In this document: in pieces, positions 26,340-35,733 of the stretch | Numbering within the stretch: position 1 is the first letter of the stretch | How the letters are laid out: each line of letters begins with the position of its first letter | Assembly (NCBI RefSeq): GCF_023822025.1 | Contig: NZ_CP082909.1 | Span: 940,698-1,004,697 of the forward strand | Origin: Endozoicomonas sp. 4G | Lineage (GTDB): Bacteria > Pseudomonadota > Gammaproteobacteria > Pseudomonadales > Endozoicomonadaceae | Direction of reading: 5' to 3' | Length of the DNA stretch: 64,000 nt | Notes under the pieces: model-generated | The model's input: only the letters and a program-made list of their open reading frames with translations | Told to the model about the DNA's origin: nothing | Database searches by the model: none | Made by a program: the position numbers and the translations under genes

Positions 26340-28793
26340 TCAATGAAGGTCTTTAGATAATTTATTCAGAAAGCTATGATAATCACTGGGGTTCAGTCCC
26401 AGCATTTGCAAGTATTGAGTAGTATATTGAAGAACTTCTTCATCAGTGTAATCTTTGCTGGCTTTAACATCGTCCGGTACAGGCTCAATCGGCTGGTTTT
26501 GCATTCGACGGTCAAGGATATATTTAAACCAGGCGGTTAAAAACCGATTAATGAGTTTTAACTCCCGAAGATTTTCAGGGCAACGAAAAAAACGAAACTC
26601 TATTGTGGAGTAAGGTTCGATAAACTCAGTTCCTGGAATATGCAACAAAGATATAGCCGTATATTTATCCATACTTGGATCATCTGTTCTTCCAAATGTA
26701 GTTTGTAAAGGGGTCATCTGTACAAAATGACTATATATATTTGCAAACTGTTTAAGCCTATCCAGTTTTTCTGAATCTGTTAGCCAATGGCCATTCACTT
26801 CTTTATAGAAGAAATTTTCCAACTGTTTATTATACGTAGTAATCATCCAATTGATCCTTTTAATGGCTAATCCTCTCATATCAGAATAATCGGAAAACAA
26901 TTTATACCATTGCTGCTCATCTTTTTTAACGATTTTATCATTATTACCGAATGCCCTGGTTAGATAAGGATTACTCTCAATCTCCCTTTGTAATTCCAGC
27001 AGAACGCCAGGGTCACCATGCGTAGCAGAGAGTGCATCCACGTGCTTGTGACCGGAGGCATGATCTATAAGCCCATTTTTAATCATTAAATCAACTGATT
27101 CAAAGACTTTTTCCAGGCAATCGTCCACACCATCCTCATCATCATAGTAAGGTGTACAATTCATCTCAAGCCAGAGATCATTATCTAGAAAAGGCATTAC
27201 ATGGAAACGACCATCAAAGGTTAAATTGGGGAAAGGATAAGAACTTGTTTCATTAGCTCCTGAATTTATTAGATGGCTTGATAATATTGTATAATGACAT
27301 CCATGAGGATTACTGGGTGGAATTTTTTTCAAATTATACTCTAACTCTTCGCCAAATTTGAGATGAATGTCATTGTCCGGTGCAATAACCTGTCCATCTG
27401 AATCTGGTTTCTTTTCAAACATATTATTAAGAGTATCTAACCAGCGTCTATTAAATTTCGATTCCATGATATCTTTATTAAAAGCTGTTCTAAGTTCATC
27501 ATTACTTTTTATGGGGTGAAGAATAAAAGTTTGGCACTTTATAGCTGAATCTAAATCCCTATATTTCTGAGTCCCTTCATCAATTTCCTGGTTGTGGATG
27601 CCAGTGAATCTCATAACATCAACAAATTCAGAAAAAAAACCATCTTTATAAAAAACTCTTTCAAAAAGTAGAAATGTCTTACGCCCTATATGTTTATACC
27701 CTGAAGCCATCTGACGATCAAAGGCCTTGTAATTCTCATAAAGATAATCGGATAATAACCATCCAAGATAATATTGGCGGCCCAGAAAAAAAGGAGGGTT
27801 TTCTCTTTTACCTTCTTTAGTAAACAACTCTTTTAATAACGAATCTATTGTTTTGACTCGTTCATTACTAATTGTTTTATCAGGGAGATATTTATTGGTG
27901 TCATTACTGTAAACAAATTTCTGATCTCTTAATAATCCTTCTATAAACATTATAAAATCTACAAATATTTCCTTAACATCGTATCTGCTAGTAATGTAAC
28001 AATTTTCGTGAAATTTCATACAACCAGGTTTCTTATCTTTCTTCTTCTCGATTATTCTTCTGATGGATAAATCATGTTCCCTGGAAAGTTTATAAATGGT
28101 ATTCAGAAAATGCTCAGCTGCCTCTTGAGGTGTCAGCTCTAACATAAGCTCTTCTTGCTCATTTAGCTTGCGCTTGCCCGGTTTTACTTGAGAAGATGCT
28201 TGTTGGTTTTGCCCCTTGGGTTGTTCTTTATTTTTTTCAGGTGACCGGTCATCTTTATTACCAACTGCTCCCTGTTTATCTGAATTACCCAGATTTATGA
28301 TTCCGTGTATATCAGCTGCATTGCCTTTCAAAAAAATATTGTCAGCAGTATCAAGCAATAAAGATATAACAATATTCAAGACTTGAGCACTATTTTGATC
28401 ATTATTTTGATCACTATTGCCAGCCTCATTTTTTTCGTAGGCTAACGGGTAGAAGTTATTCTTTTCATTTTTAGAAACACCTGTGTTCTTTTTGTAATCG
28501 AGTTCTTGGAACTCTTTAGTCAATTTCATTGTTTTACTGTCAAGAAAGGGGTCTTTCCAACCTTTGAGTTCAGCTATTTCTTTTTCCTTAAAGGCATCAA
28601 TTAGCATTCTGTCAGCATTGTTTTTTACAATAGGAAGTGCTTGGGTAAACGATTTTCTAGCGAAAGTCGGAGTTAAAACGGATTGATGCCCAAGAGCGAC
28701 TGATCCAGTAGCCAGTGAGTGTGAAGCACTCAGTAACAAGCTTAAGAAAAATATTAATGATTTTATAGTTGGTAAGTTCATTTTTTTGTCCAT
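26340..28793 (-). CDS. Exported amidoligase-like protein (copy 1 of a tandem pair)
   Basis: This 817-aa paralog of the next gene has the same signal peptide, Lys/Asn/Gln-rich linker and C-terminal motif set: GEELEYN, LEMNCTPYY, SGHKHVDA, STIEFRFFR. The first ~320 and last ~350 residues are nearly identical between copies. The middle (about 330-450, including the region after LGRQYYLGWLLSDY) has diverged strongly, so divergence or gene conversion is localised. Function unknown; a ligase acting outside the cytoplasm or in a host, or a degenerate substrate-binding version, are both possible. Its promoter should lie in 28794-29060. Confidence 0.6.
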   Translation of the reverse strand: MDKKMNLPTIKSLIFFLSLLLSASHSLATGSVALGHQSVLTPTFARKSFTQALPIVKNNADRMLIDAFKEKEIAELKGWKDPFLDSKTMKLTKEFQELDYKKNTGVSKNEKNNFYPLAYEKNEAGNSDQNNDQNSAQVLNIVISLLLDTADNIFLKGNAADIHGIINLGNSDKQGAVGNKDDRSPEKNKEQPKGQNQQASSQVKPGKRKLNEQEELMLELTPQEAAEHFLNTIYKLSREHDLSIRRIIEKKKDKKPGCMKFHENCYITSRYDVKEIFVDFIMFIEGLLRDQKFVYSNDTNKYLPDKTISNERVKTIDSLLKELFTKEGKRENPPFFLGRQYYLGWLLSDYLYENYKAFDRQMASGYKHIGRKTFLLFERVFYKDGFFSEFVDVMRFTGIHNQEIDEGTQKYRDLDSAIKCQTFILHPIKSNDELRTAFNKDIMESKFNRRWLDTLNNMFEKKPDSDGQVIAPDNDIHLKFGEELEYNLKKIPPSNPHGCHYTILSSHLINSGANETSSYPFPNLTFDGRFHVMPFLDNDLWLEMNCTPYYDDEDGVDDCLEKVFESVDLMIKNGLIDHASGHKHVDALSATHGDPGVLLELQREIESNPYLTRAFGNNDKIVKKDEQQWYKLFSDYSDMRGLAIKRINWMITTYNKQLENFFYKEVNGHWLTDSEKLDRLKQFANIYSHFVQMTPLQTTFGRTDDPSMDKYTAISLLHIPGTEFIEPYSTIEFRFFRCPENLRELKLINRFLTAWFKYILDRRMQNQPIEPVPDDVKASKDYTDEEVLQYTTQYLQMLGLNPSDYHSFLNKLSKDLH

Positions 28794-29170
28794 TTTTTCA
28801 TTTAACTCACTGCATGATTTTTTTTAGTAAGTCCTGATGCTGCTCGTCTGAAAAGAGCACGCTCAATACTGGCAACTAAAGACTCTAAGAATTAGCAGTG
28901 ATTAAATTTTGCCAGTACTAAAAATAAAACAATGGTAATATTTTTTCTTATTATTCAGTCAGTTAGTAAGTTGTGAAAGTGAAAGACTAGTAATAGATAA
29001 GTCATTCATCAAGTGTGCTGAAGAAATATTCTTTCGATAGAAGCACAGCGTCTTAAGCAGTGCCAGCCCGAAAACCCTCAAGCACTTAAAAAAACGGCAT
29101 ATTTTGGCACCTTGCGGCTGGTCATTAACTGCGACTACGACCAGATTATTTGTGGATTTTCGGGCAGGAA
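28794..29170. other. AT-rich intergenic region
   Basis: This 377-bp region lies upstream of the amidoligase-like pair and downstream of the NUDIX gene, both on the minus strand. It should contain the promoter for the pair. Its right third is an inverted-repeat-bounded segment listed separately. No ORF was recognised. Confidence 0.5.
29064..29167. mobile_element. Possible small inverted-repeat element (MITE-like)
   Basis: cagcccgaaaaccctcaa at the left (29064-29081) and the reverse complement of the right end (29150-29167) match at 15 of 18 positions. They bound 104 bp with no ORF. Size and terminal repeats suggest a MITE or insertion-sequence remnant. No target-site duplication is evident, and a long hairpin terminator for the NUDIX gene is an alternative. 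Confidence 0.35.
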
Positions 29171-29797
29171 TTACTTATCAAACTCTGTAGGCAAGTCACG
29201 GTTTTCATCATGTTGCTTTAACAAAGCAATGTCGGAAGCAATGGTTCTCCCCTGTGAAAGCGGGGGAAGCTGATCCAGTTCAAAAAAGCCGACTTCTGAT
29301 ATTTCGATATTGGCAGTGGGGCTGCCGCTCTTCAGCTCGCACAGAAACAGCATTTTGATCAGGTGGTGAGGGTTGGTGGGATAGTAGGGGTGTTTATGAA
29401 CATCGCGAACGGCCACCAACTTTTCGGCTTTGACAATATACCCTGACTCTTCCAAAGCCTCCCGTTCCGCTCCCAAGGCCGGGGATTCGCAGACATCGGC
29501 CCAGCCACCCGGCAGGGCCCAGCGACCATCAGAGCGTTCTCTCACCAGCAGGATACGACCGTCCTGAAACACTCCGGCCCGGATATCAAGCTTGGGTGTG
29601 GTATAGCCCTTTTCAGGGAGAAAAAACTGATCGACTTTTTCAATGGGAGCACCGGCAAGCAGTGCGGTCATTTCGTGGGCAATGGTTTGAAGTTGGTGAT
29701 AGCGTTCCAGATCAAAGCCACCATCGGTATAGGTTATTCCGTTCTGGGCAATAGCTCGAATCTGCTCAGCCCAGTTTATCCATGGGTTTTTTTGCAT
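29171..29797 (-). CDS. NUDIX hydrolase (ADP-ribose/nucleotide-sugar type)
   Basis: This 208-aa pyrophosphatase has an N-terminal helical domain (WINWAEQIRAIAQNGITY onward) followed by the NUDIX fold. The box GWADVCESPALGAEREALEESG matches Gx5Ex7REUxEExG (about residues 102-124). The N-terminal extension is typical of ADP-ribose or ADP-compound hydrolases. The ATG at 29797 is preferred because family similarity starts just after it; a GTG at 29848 would add 17 residues. It is apparently monocistronic. Confidence 0.8.
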   Translation of the reverse strand: MQKNPWINWAEQIRAIAQNGITYTDGGFDLERYHQLQTIAHEMTALLAGAPIEKVDQFFLPEKGYTTPKLDIRAGVFQDGRILLVRERSDGRWALPGGWADVCESPALGAEREALEESGYIVKAEKLVAVRDVHKHPYYPTNPHHLIKMLFLCELKSGSPTANIEISEVGFFELDQLPPLSQGRTIASDIALLKQHDENRDLPTEFDK

Positions 29798-30087
29798 GGT
29801 GTTGGCCTGTTCGTTGATGAGTCTGGTTAATTTAGTTGATAGTGACACTGTACACGAAAATTTTCATGAGGCCTGCTTCCGGCTGATTTTAAGCAACAAC
29901 TTTACGTACCGTTCTGCAAGGGGCTGACGGGGAAGTTCCGTCGGTCTACTCTCCATCAAATAACCATCAAATAAATAAATTACTTTATATTCAATAAGTT
30001 ACATCGAAAACCGAGACAGTAATACCTTATTAACAGCCATGGCATCAAATAAGCCCAGTCAGTGCTATCTCTCAGCGAAAGCAGCCA

Positions 30088-31146
30088 TTACTTCGACTGC
30101 TCAGCCTCCACTTCCTCTACCATCCGGCCCGACCCCAAAAGTACTGCAAACCTTCGGCTGTCAGGTGAAGATTCCAGTAATATTTTTATGCTGATGGTCA
30201 GGGGGACTGAGAGCAGCATACCAATGGGTCCCAGTAACCAGCCCCAGATCAGCAGTGATAAAAACACGACCATGGACGAAAGGCCGAGTCCTTTGCCCAG
30301 AACTCTGGGCTCAAGAATATTACCAATCACCATGTTGATGGCAAAATAGCCCGCTGAAACAAAGATGGCTTCAGAAAAACCCAGTTGCAGCAAGGTGATC
30401 AGGATGCCGGGAATCGCCGCCAGTATGGAGCCAATGTTTGGAATAAAGTTCAGGGCAAAAGCCAGAATGCCTCCCAGCAGGTAAAAGTTAACCCCTTGTG
30501 ACCATAACAACAAAGCAACCAGTAACCCGGTGAGCAGACTGATGGCTGTTTTCAGGGCAACGTAACGATTGACTGAAGCGACAAATCGTTCAAGGTCTCT
30601 CAGTTGCTGGTCTGGATTGGGCATAGAGCGGATCAGCTTATTTCTTAGCAGTGGAGCCTCAGCCAGCATGAAGACAACCGTCAGAAAGATCAGCAAAACA
30701 TAACTGGTGGCACTGCCCATATGGCTGAGCATGGAGGTTAAAAAGCCAAACAGGGAGGAGGTATCCAGAGGCTCAGCGATGGATTTCAGGTCCAGATTAA
30801 TATTACGTTGCGCCAGCCGGTCACTGATCTGGTGGACAATATCGGTCGTTTGCTGTTTGTACCCCGGCAGCGCCTTGGCAAAATCCTGTAAGGCACTGCC
30901 AATGGAAGCCACAATCATCAAAATAGCAACGATCAACACTGAGACAACCAACAGAATACCCAGCACCCTGGGAATATGCAGCCGACTCAAGGCGTTAATG
31001 GCGGGGTTCAGAAGGATCGCCAGAAAGTAAGAAAACAAAAGGAGGGAGAGTATTTCGCTGCCCAGTCGGATACCGGCAAGAATGACCACCAGTGAGGCTG
31101 CTATCACTATGTAGCGGCTAATGTTCTGTATTTCAGTGAGTTGCAT
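30088..31146 (-). CDS. AI-2E family (PerM-type) permease
   Basis: This 352-aa inner-membrane protein has paired N-terminal helices, a soluble segment (about 95-150), then LGGILAFALNFIPNIGSILAAIPG, the family signature, and a hydrophobic C-terminus. Members have been linked to autoinducer-2 export, proton or sodium exchange, or unknown substrates, so function is open. It lies 176 bp beyond the M32 peptidase gene on the same strand. Confidence 0.85.
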   Translation of the reverse strand: MQLTEIQNISRYIVIAASLVVILAGIRLGSEILSLLLFSYFLAILLNPAINALSRLHIPRVLGILLVVSVLIVAILMIVASIGSALQDFAKALPGYKQQTTDIVHQISDRLAQRNINLDLKSIAEPLDTSSLFGFLTSMLSHMGSATSYVLLIFLTVVFMLAEAPLLRNKLIRSMPNPDQQLRDLERFVASVNRYVALKTAISLLTGLLVALLLWSQGVNFYLLGGILAFALNFIPNIGSILAAIPGILITLLQLGFSEAIFVSAGYFAINMVIGNILEPRVLGKGLGLSSMVVFLSLLIWGWLLGPIGMLLSVPLTISIKILLESSPDSRRFAVLLGSGRMVEEVEAEQSK

Positions 31147-31259
31147 GGTAGCGTTTGCTGGCTGTTAAGGGGTGGGTGATACAATGGCAGACAGGGTACA
31201 CTGACTTCTGTTGTATGTCGTATGAATTTTTAAAATAGGTTAGTGACTATCAGGTGGCT

Positions 31260-31297
31260 GCCCACTCAACCTGAACCCGACCTGCGGGTGAGTGGGC
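31260..31297. terminator. Hairpin after the M32 peptidase gene
   Basis: GCCCACTCA (31260-31268) and TGAGTGGGC (31289-31297) form a 9-bp stem with a 20-nt loop, 26 bp beyond the minus-strand carboxypeptidase stop. The flanking caggtggct is directly repeated. There is no T run, so termination is only possible. Confidence 0.4.
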
Positions 31298-31322
31298 TCA
31301 GGTGGCTAAAGGTACTGAGTCA

Positions 31323-32819
31323 TCAGTTGTGTAGATAACGACTCAGAATATGCTGCTTGAAGTGATCGGCATTCAGCGGTTCACCGGTCGCCTGAGTGTA
31401 AAGTTCGTGGGTGTCCAACTGGCTGCCCTGCTGCCAGATGTTTTCTGTCAACCAGTTAAATATCGGCTCCAGATCACCGTTAGCAATACGACTTTCTACA
31501 TCAGGCAATTGTCGTTTAACGGCGGCAAACTGCTGGGCTGCATACATGGCACCCAGGGTATAACTTGGGAAGTAGCCAAACGCGCCCATTGGCCAGTGAA
31601 TGTCCTGCATACAGCCGATGCTGTGATTTTCACCGGTGGCAAGGCCCAGGTAAGCCTGCATTTTTTCATTCCAGACCTGGGGCAGGTCGTCCACCAGAAG
31701 GTCTCCTTCGATCAGTGCTTTCTCAATTTCATAACGAAGGATGACATGCATGGGGTAACTGATTTCATCAGCTTCAACACGAATAAAACCGGGCTTTACC
31801 CGATGGTAGATCTTCTCAAGATTGACCTGGCTGAAACGCTCATGTTCCTGACCCCCGGCCAGGTGTTTTACGATCAGAGGCCTGATCAACTGCAGGAACT
31901 GGGGGCTGCGGCCCAGCTGCATTTCAAAAAACAGACTTTGGCCTTCATGAACCCCCATGGAACGGTAGGAGCCCAGTGGCAGCGTTCTCAGATCCTGCGG
32001 AAGATTCTGGTTGTAGCGGGCATGGCCTGTTTCGTGGATGGTACCCATCAGCGATTCCACAAAGTCTTCTTCGTTGTAACGGGTTGTGAGTCGAACATCT
32101 TCCGGAACCCCTCCGCAGAATGGGTGAACACTGACGTCCAGTCGGCCATGATTGAAGTCAAAACCCAGCCGTTTCATTACGTCCAGCCCCAGAGCCTTCT
32201 GATTGTCGGTAGGGTAGTGGCCCTGACTGCTTATCAGAGAATCATTTTTTTGCTGTTCCACAACGGTTTGCAGGGTTTCTGGCAGCCAGTTCTTCAGGTT
32301 GCCAAAAAGAACATCCAGCTCTTTGGAAGTCATGCCGGGTTCGTAGAGTTCCAGCATGGCATCGTAGCTTTTGGCTCCGGAAGCCGCAGCGCGGATACTG
32401 GCCTCTTCCCGGGCCAGTTTGATGACTTCTTTCAGGTTTTCTGAAAAGCCTTTCCAGTCGTTTTCCGGGCGCTGGGTTCGCCAGGCATGTTCGCACTTTG
32501 AGCTGGCCAGGGACTGGGCTTTGACCAGATCGGCCGGCATGACCGAAGCATTTTTCCAGCTCCGCTCCATTTCCCGGATAGAACGCTTTATTACCGTGTC
32601 GTCAGCTTTTTCCCCGGCTTCCTGAAGCCACTGGCCCACCTGCTCTTCCGTCAGCAGTTCGTGCATCAGGCTGGAGAGTTCAGCCAGTGCTTCTGAGCGG
32701 GCCTGGTTGCCCCCGGAAGGCATCATGGCAGCTTGATCCCAGCTGGCCATGGCAGACAGATGTTGAAAACGGTATAGCTTGTTGAAACGTTCTACCAGTT
32801 GGTTGTAGGCCTGATTCAT
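31323..32819 (-). CDS. M32 carboxypeptidase (Taq-type)
   Basis: This 498-aa cytoplasmic zinc carboxypeptidase removes C-terminal residues from peptides. The zinc-binding HETGH (262-266) lies in GTIHETGHARYNQNLP. MGVHEGQSLFFE (289-300), with the third ligand, and the C-terminal GCMQDIHWPMGAFGYFPSYTLG are family hallmarks. Full length for the family. Its start is close to the divergent TPR-like gene; the 150 bp between them hold both promoters. Confidence 0.95.
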   Translation of the reverse strand: MNQAYNQLVERFNKLYRFQHLSAMASWDQAAMMPSGGNQARSEALAELSSLMHELLTEEQVGQWLQEAGEKADDTVIKRSIREMERSWKNASVMPADLVKAQSLASSKCEHAWRTQRPENDWKGFSENLKEVIKLAREEASIRAAASGAKSYDAMLELYEPGMTSKELDVLFGNLKNWLPETLQTVVEQQKNDSLISSQGHYPTDNQKALGLDVMKRLGFDFNHGRLDVSVHPFCGGVPEDVRLTTRYNEEDFVESLMGTIHETGHARYNQNLPQDLRTLPLGSYRSMGVHEGQSLFFEMQLGRSPQFLQLIRPLIVKHLAGGQEHERFSQVNLEKIYHRVKPGFIRVEADEISYPMHVILRYEIEKALIEGDLLVDDLPQVWNEKMQAYLGLATGENHSIGCMQDIHWPMGAFGYFPSYTLGAMYAAQQFAAVKRQLPDVESRIANGDLEPIFNWLTENIWQQGSQLDTHELYTQATGEPLNADHFKQHILSRYLHN

Positions 32820-32972
32820 AATTCTGGTTCCATCGTTTTGGTTATTGTAACGGTCGATTTCCGGCTTTCGGTCGTTGACAGAATGAAGCTTCTTTCAGCG
32901 CAAAACGCTTATCCTATACTAGACTCCATTTTCTGTCGGCTAATTATTACGGATAAGATGGAGTCTGAATTT

Positions 32973-33935
32973 ATGCAAAAGCCGTTCTTCCTGACTGTTT
33001 CACAACCGTGTCTTCACAAATATAAAGCAAAATGGTTTGTGTTTCTGAGCGCTGTTCTCTTTGCTCATGCAGCGGTCGCTGAGGGGCAGGTGTCCAATGA
33101 AGACCCTGCTGTTTGTCAAAAATTTCAGCCACCGCAGAGCGAGTCAGGACAATTAGTCGACTGGCTATTGCGGCATAGCCTCGAAATGAAGCGGGAAGGC
33201 TGCTGGCAGGCCTATATTCAATTGGGTCCCCAGGCGATGCGGGAGGCGGCTATGCAGTCGCGTTTTGAGGACCAGGTTCGGATTGCCCTGACTGTGGCTT
33301 CCATTTACTTCTATCGTGGCGATTATGACCAGTCTCGCAAAGTGGCTGAGGAAGCCTGCAACTATGCCCAGGAGCACGAAGAGTGGGATGGCTACATTTT
33401 CAGTCTGTCCCAGTTGTCCGCGGTGGCCAGGGCTCAGGGTCGAAAGGAGGCGGCGATGGAGTACTCCGAAAAAGGCATGGAAGCGTTAGAGAAATACCGG
33501 CCCGTTGGCCCGTTCCTCGAGGCTAAGATGCTGTATAATTACGGTGCGCTTCTCAGTGATTCGGACAAACCTGATCTGGATCGTGCCAGAATAGTATTGA
33601 AGAGATCGCTTGCCCTCTATGAAGTCTTGAAAGATGTTGATGAAATCGTTCGCGCAAACTTGAGGTTGGCAAGAATTGATTACCTTGAAGGTAAATACGA
33701 CAGAGCACTGGCTGTTATCGAATCTGTGGAAGCTATTCCTAAGAGTGCTCGTTCCCAGATGTTGTATCACTACTTGTTGGCAAAAACTCATCACCGTATG
33801 GAAGATTGGGAGATAGCCGCAGCGGAGGCCTTGAGGGCACTGGCTCTGGCTAGTCGCATGAATGCCTCGGAAGATGAGAAAAGAGCAAGAGCTTTGCTGA
33901 CTGCGATTGGTAATATGGCTTTCGTTAACGATTAG
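32973..33935 (+). CDS. Exported TPR-like helical-repeat protein
   Basis: This 320-aa protein has a signal peptide (KWFVFLSAVLFAHAAVA) and then paired helices typical of tetratricopeptide repeats: IALTVASIYFYRGDYDQSRKVAEEA, SLSQLSAVARAQGRKEAAMEYSE, NLRLARIDYLEGKYDRALAVIE and YLLAKTHHRMEDWEIAAAEALRA. The start at 32973 has tggag at suitable spacing; ATG at 32958 is an alternative, and the longer frame from 32799 overlaps the M32 gene. It probably mediates protein contacts in the periplasm. It converges with the nine-gene array, and both ends share a hairpin. Confidence 0.7.
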   Translation: MQKPFFLTVSQPCLHKYKAKWFVFLSAVLFAHAAVAEGQVSNEDPAVCQKFQPPQSESGQLVDWLLRHSLEMKREGCWQAYIQLGPQAMREAAMQSRFEDQVRIALTVASIYFYRGDYDQSRKVAEEACNYAQEHEEWDGYIFSLSQLSAVARAQGRKEAAMEYSEKGMEALEKYRPVGPFLEAKMLYNYGALLSDSDKPDLDRARIVLKRSLALYEVLKDVDEIVRANLRLARIDYLEGKYDRALAVIESVEAIPKSARSQMLYHYLLAKTHHRMEDWEIAAAEALRALALASRMNASEDEKRARALLTAIGNMAFVND

Positions 33936-33946
33936 CCTGTGCATGG

Positions 33947-33977
33947 TACGTCATTTCAATGAGTTTGAAGTGACGTA
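33947..33977. terminator. Convergent hairpin between TPR-like gene and array
   Basis: TACGTCATTTCA and TGAAGTGACGTA pair with one mismatch around a 7-nt loop. The right half covers the last codons of the array gene at 33956. It could end both convergent transcripts, but there is no strong T run. Confidence 0.4.
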
Positions 33978-35578
33978 TTACGTTGCTGTAATTTCTTAAA
34001 CCAGCCGGGTTTCTTTTTATCCTGTTCTTGTTGAGCCTTGTTCTGCCTCTCGATGGTGTTTGCCAAGGCAGTCACTTCAAACACCTCGCTTGTTTCAATT
34101 TGATAGGATAGCGGCGGACCGATATTCAACACATGGAACCATTGTGAGTAAACCAGCGACAACTCTTTCCGAAGTGCCCTCAATATGTCCAGGTTACCCG
34201 CCAGAATAATAGTATTGGGAGTGTGCTGGGAAGAAGAGGAAGGGAATGGGTTTCTAGCCATGAGGAACAGGGCTTGCACAATCTTGTCATATTCAGATGG
34301 ATCGAACATAAGGAGATTGCCGTTGATCACCCATCTGACGATTGAATGCACATCGTGGGTATCATTTTCCCTGGCGAAACCAGGCACTGTCCGGGCAAGT
34401 TCTTCAAGCATTCTATAAGCCATATCCGGCTTACCAATGAATGAGCAGTATAACGCAGTCAGAGATATATAAGCGGAGTGAAGATTGCGACTCTGCTGTG
34501 GCGATCGATCACGATGACCAAACTTATCGAAAAGGAAGTACCAGGCTCTGCTTCGGGCGTAGGCGAGATTATTGGATTCAACGTAATCTTTGCCATCAAA
34601 TAGCTGGGATGAAATCTGGTCGAGCTCATAAAGGAACGTTAAGATAAGACCCGCCCTGGTTCCCTGGGAGGCAAGCTCCAGCTCCAATGCATCCGTGGCT
34701 TTTGAATGAACGTAGTGATACAGATCGTTGAAGATAAACCGGGTCATTATTACAGCAACCCCAACGTTAAAACCAGGTTGGTTCAGAGCTTTCCGTAAAC
34801 GTGCCAATGAGTCGAATAATACTTCTCTTGCAACATCGTCGGCCAACTGGTGGAATTTTATTTTGCCAAGGTTAAGGTGACGTTTAAGAATAAGAGCGTT
34901 TAAGGACAGAACCTTCATAAGACTCTGCTCATTATTGTACTTTGCCATTAACCAGAGAACATAATAGATATCCATTACCGTATAGTTTTCAGGGGTTGTT
35001 ACTATGCTGTGCAGTGCATTACTGAGCAAAATATTGTTTAGAACAGGATCGTTTAGATAAACATTATTGAGTTCCACCTGTTGCAGCGATTGACTGATAA
35101 ACTCAGGGGCCGGGAAGGTATCATTGATACCATAGCCGGGCTCATTATTGAGCTCTGACAACAGCATTGAAAAATGATCCAGCCAGGCACCGGGTTCTGT
35201 ACCGGGCAGCATTGACACCTGCTCTGGAAGCGGTGCATGGGTAGCACTGTTTGGCAAGAATAAATTTGAATAGGCGCTTACGGATAACTGGGAGAAAGAC
35301 AGCGTCAAAAATTCTCCTGTCCCGGAGTCATTGGCCTCGAAAGCAGGGTTGTCCAATCCGGTAATATCCGGGATTGTGGTGCCTGTGGCCCCAAGTTCTT
35401 CTGTATCCGGAAGTTCTGGAGTCTCACCTGACAAGATGGCATAGCTGCTACTGGGTTTCACGGGGGGAACTGGATAGGCTGTTTCGGAATAAAGGAAGAA
35501 AATAAGGCTGACCGAGAGCAACAGGCAATAGCCTGAATGGTCAGAGAACTCTAAATGTAATGATTTCTTTTTGAACAT
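33956..35578 (-). CDS. Array paralog 1 (most divergent), exported, unknown function
   Basis: This 540-aa protein is the last in transcription order of nine tandem paralogs. It shares the MFKKKSL signal-peptide start, the TPELPDTEELGATG block (about 50-64) and the core DGKDYVESNNLAYARSRAW. It differs from the others in three ways: the A tract at codons 3-5 is interrupted (AAG), the hypervariable loop before NLHSAYISLTALY is nearly absent, and it has a private charged C-terminal tail (ERQNKAQQEQDKKKPGWFKK). It has a single copy of the LN-type unit region. It may be the oldest or least-converted member. No known domain was recognised; the body looks all-helical. Confidence 0.65.
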   Translation of the reverse strand: MFKKKSLHLEFSDHSGYCLLLSVSLIFFLYSETAYPVPPVKPSSSYAILSGETPELPDTEELGATGTTIPDITGLDNPAFEANDSGTGEFLTLSFSQLSVSAYSNLFLPNSATHAPLPEQVSMLPGTEPGAWLDHFSMLLSELNNEPGYGINDTFPAPEFISQSLQQVELNNVYLNDPVLNNILLSNALHSIVTTPENYTVMDIYYVLWLMAKYNNEQSLMKVLSLNALILKRHLNLGKIKFHQLADDVAREVLFDSLARLRKALNQPGFNVGVAVIMTRFIFNDLYHYVHSKATDALELELASQGTRAGLILTFLYELDQISSQLFDGKDYVESNNLAYARSRAWYFLFDKFGHRDRSPQQSRNLHSAYISLTALYCSFIGKPDMAYRMLEELARTVPGFARENDTHDVHSIVRWVINGNLLMFDPSEYDKIVQALFLMARNPFPSSSSQHTPNTIILAGNLDILRALRKELSLVYSQWFHVLNIGPPLSYQIETSEVFEVTALANTIERQNKAQQEQDKKKPGWFKKLQQRNTSLQTH

Positions 35579-35733
35579 TTAATAAACCTTGACGTTTACT
35601 ACTCCACAAAGCTTCGATGCCGTCCTGATGTCAGTCCTGAAACCGGCTCAGTCAACTACCGGCTCAGTCAACTAATAGCAGTAATAAATGATTCTGCCAG
35701 TAAACCAATATGCTGACTGAGCTATGGGCTGAT

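Noticed and set aside
31350..32444. 364-aa plus-strand ORF antisense to the M32 carboxypeptidase
   Set aside because: The minus-strand frame is a full, motif-complete peptidase; the antisense frame shows no domain or proper start.
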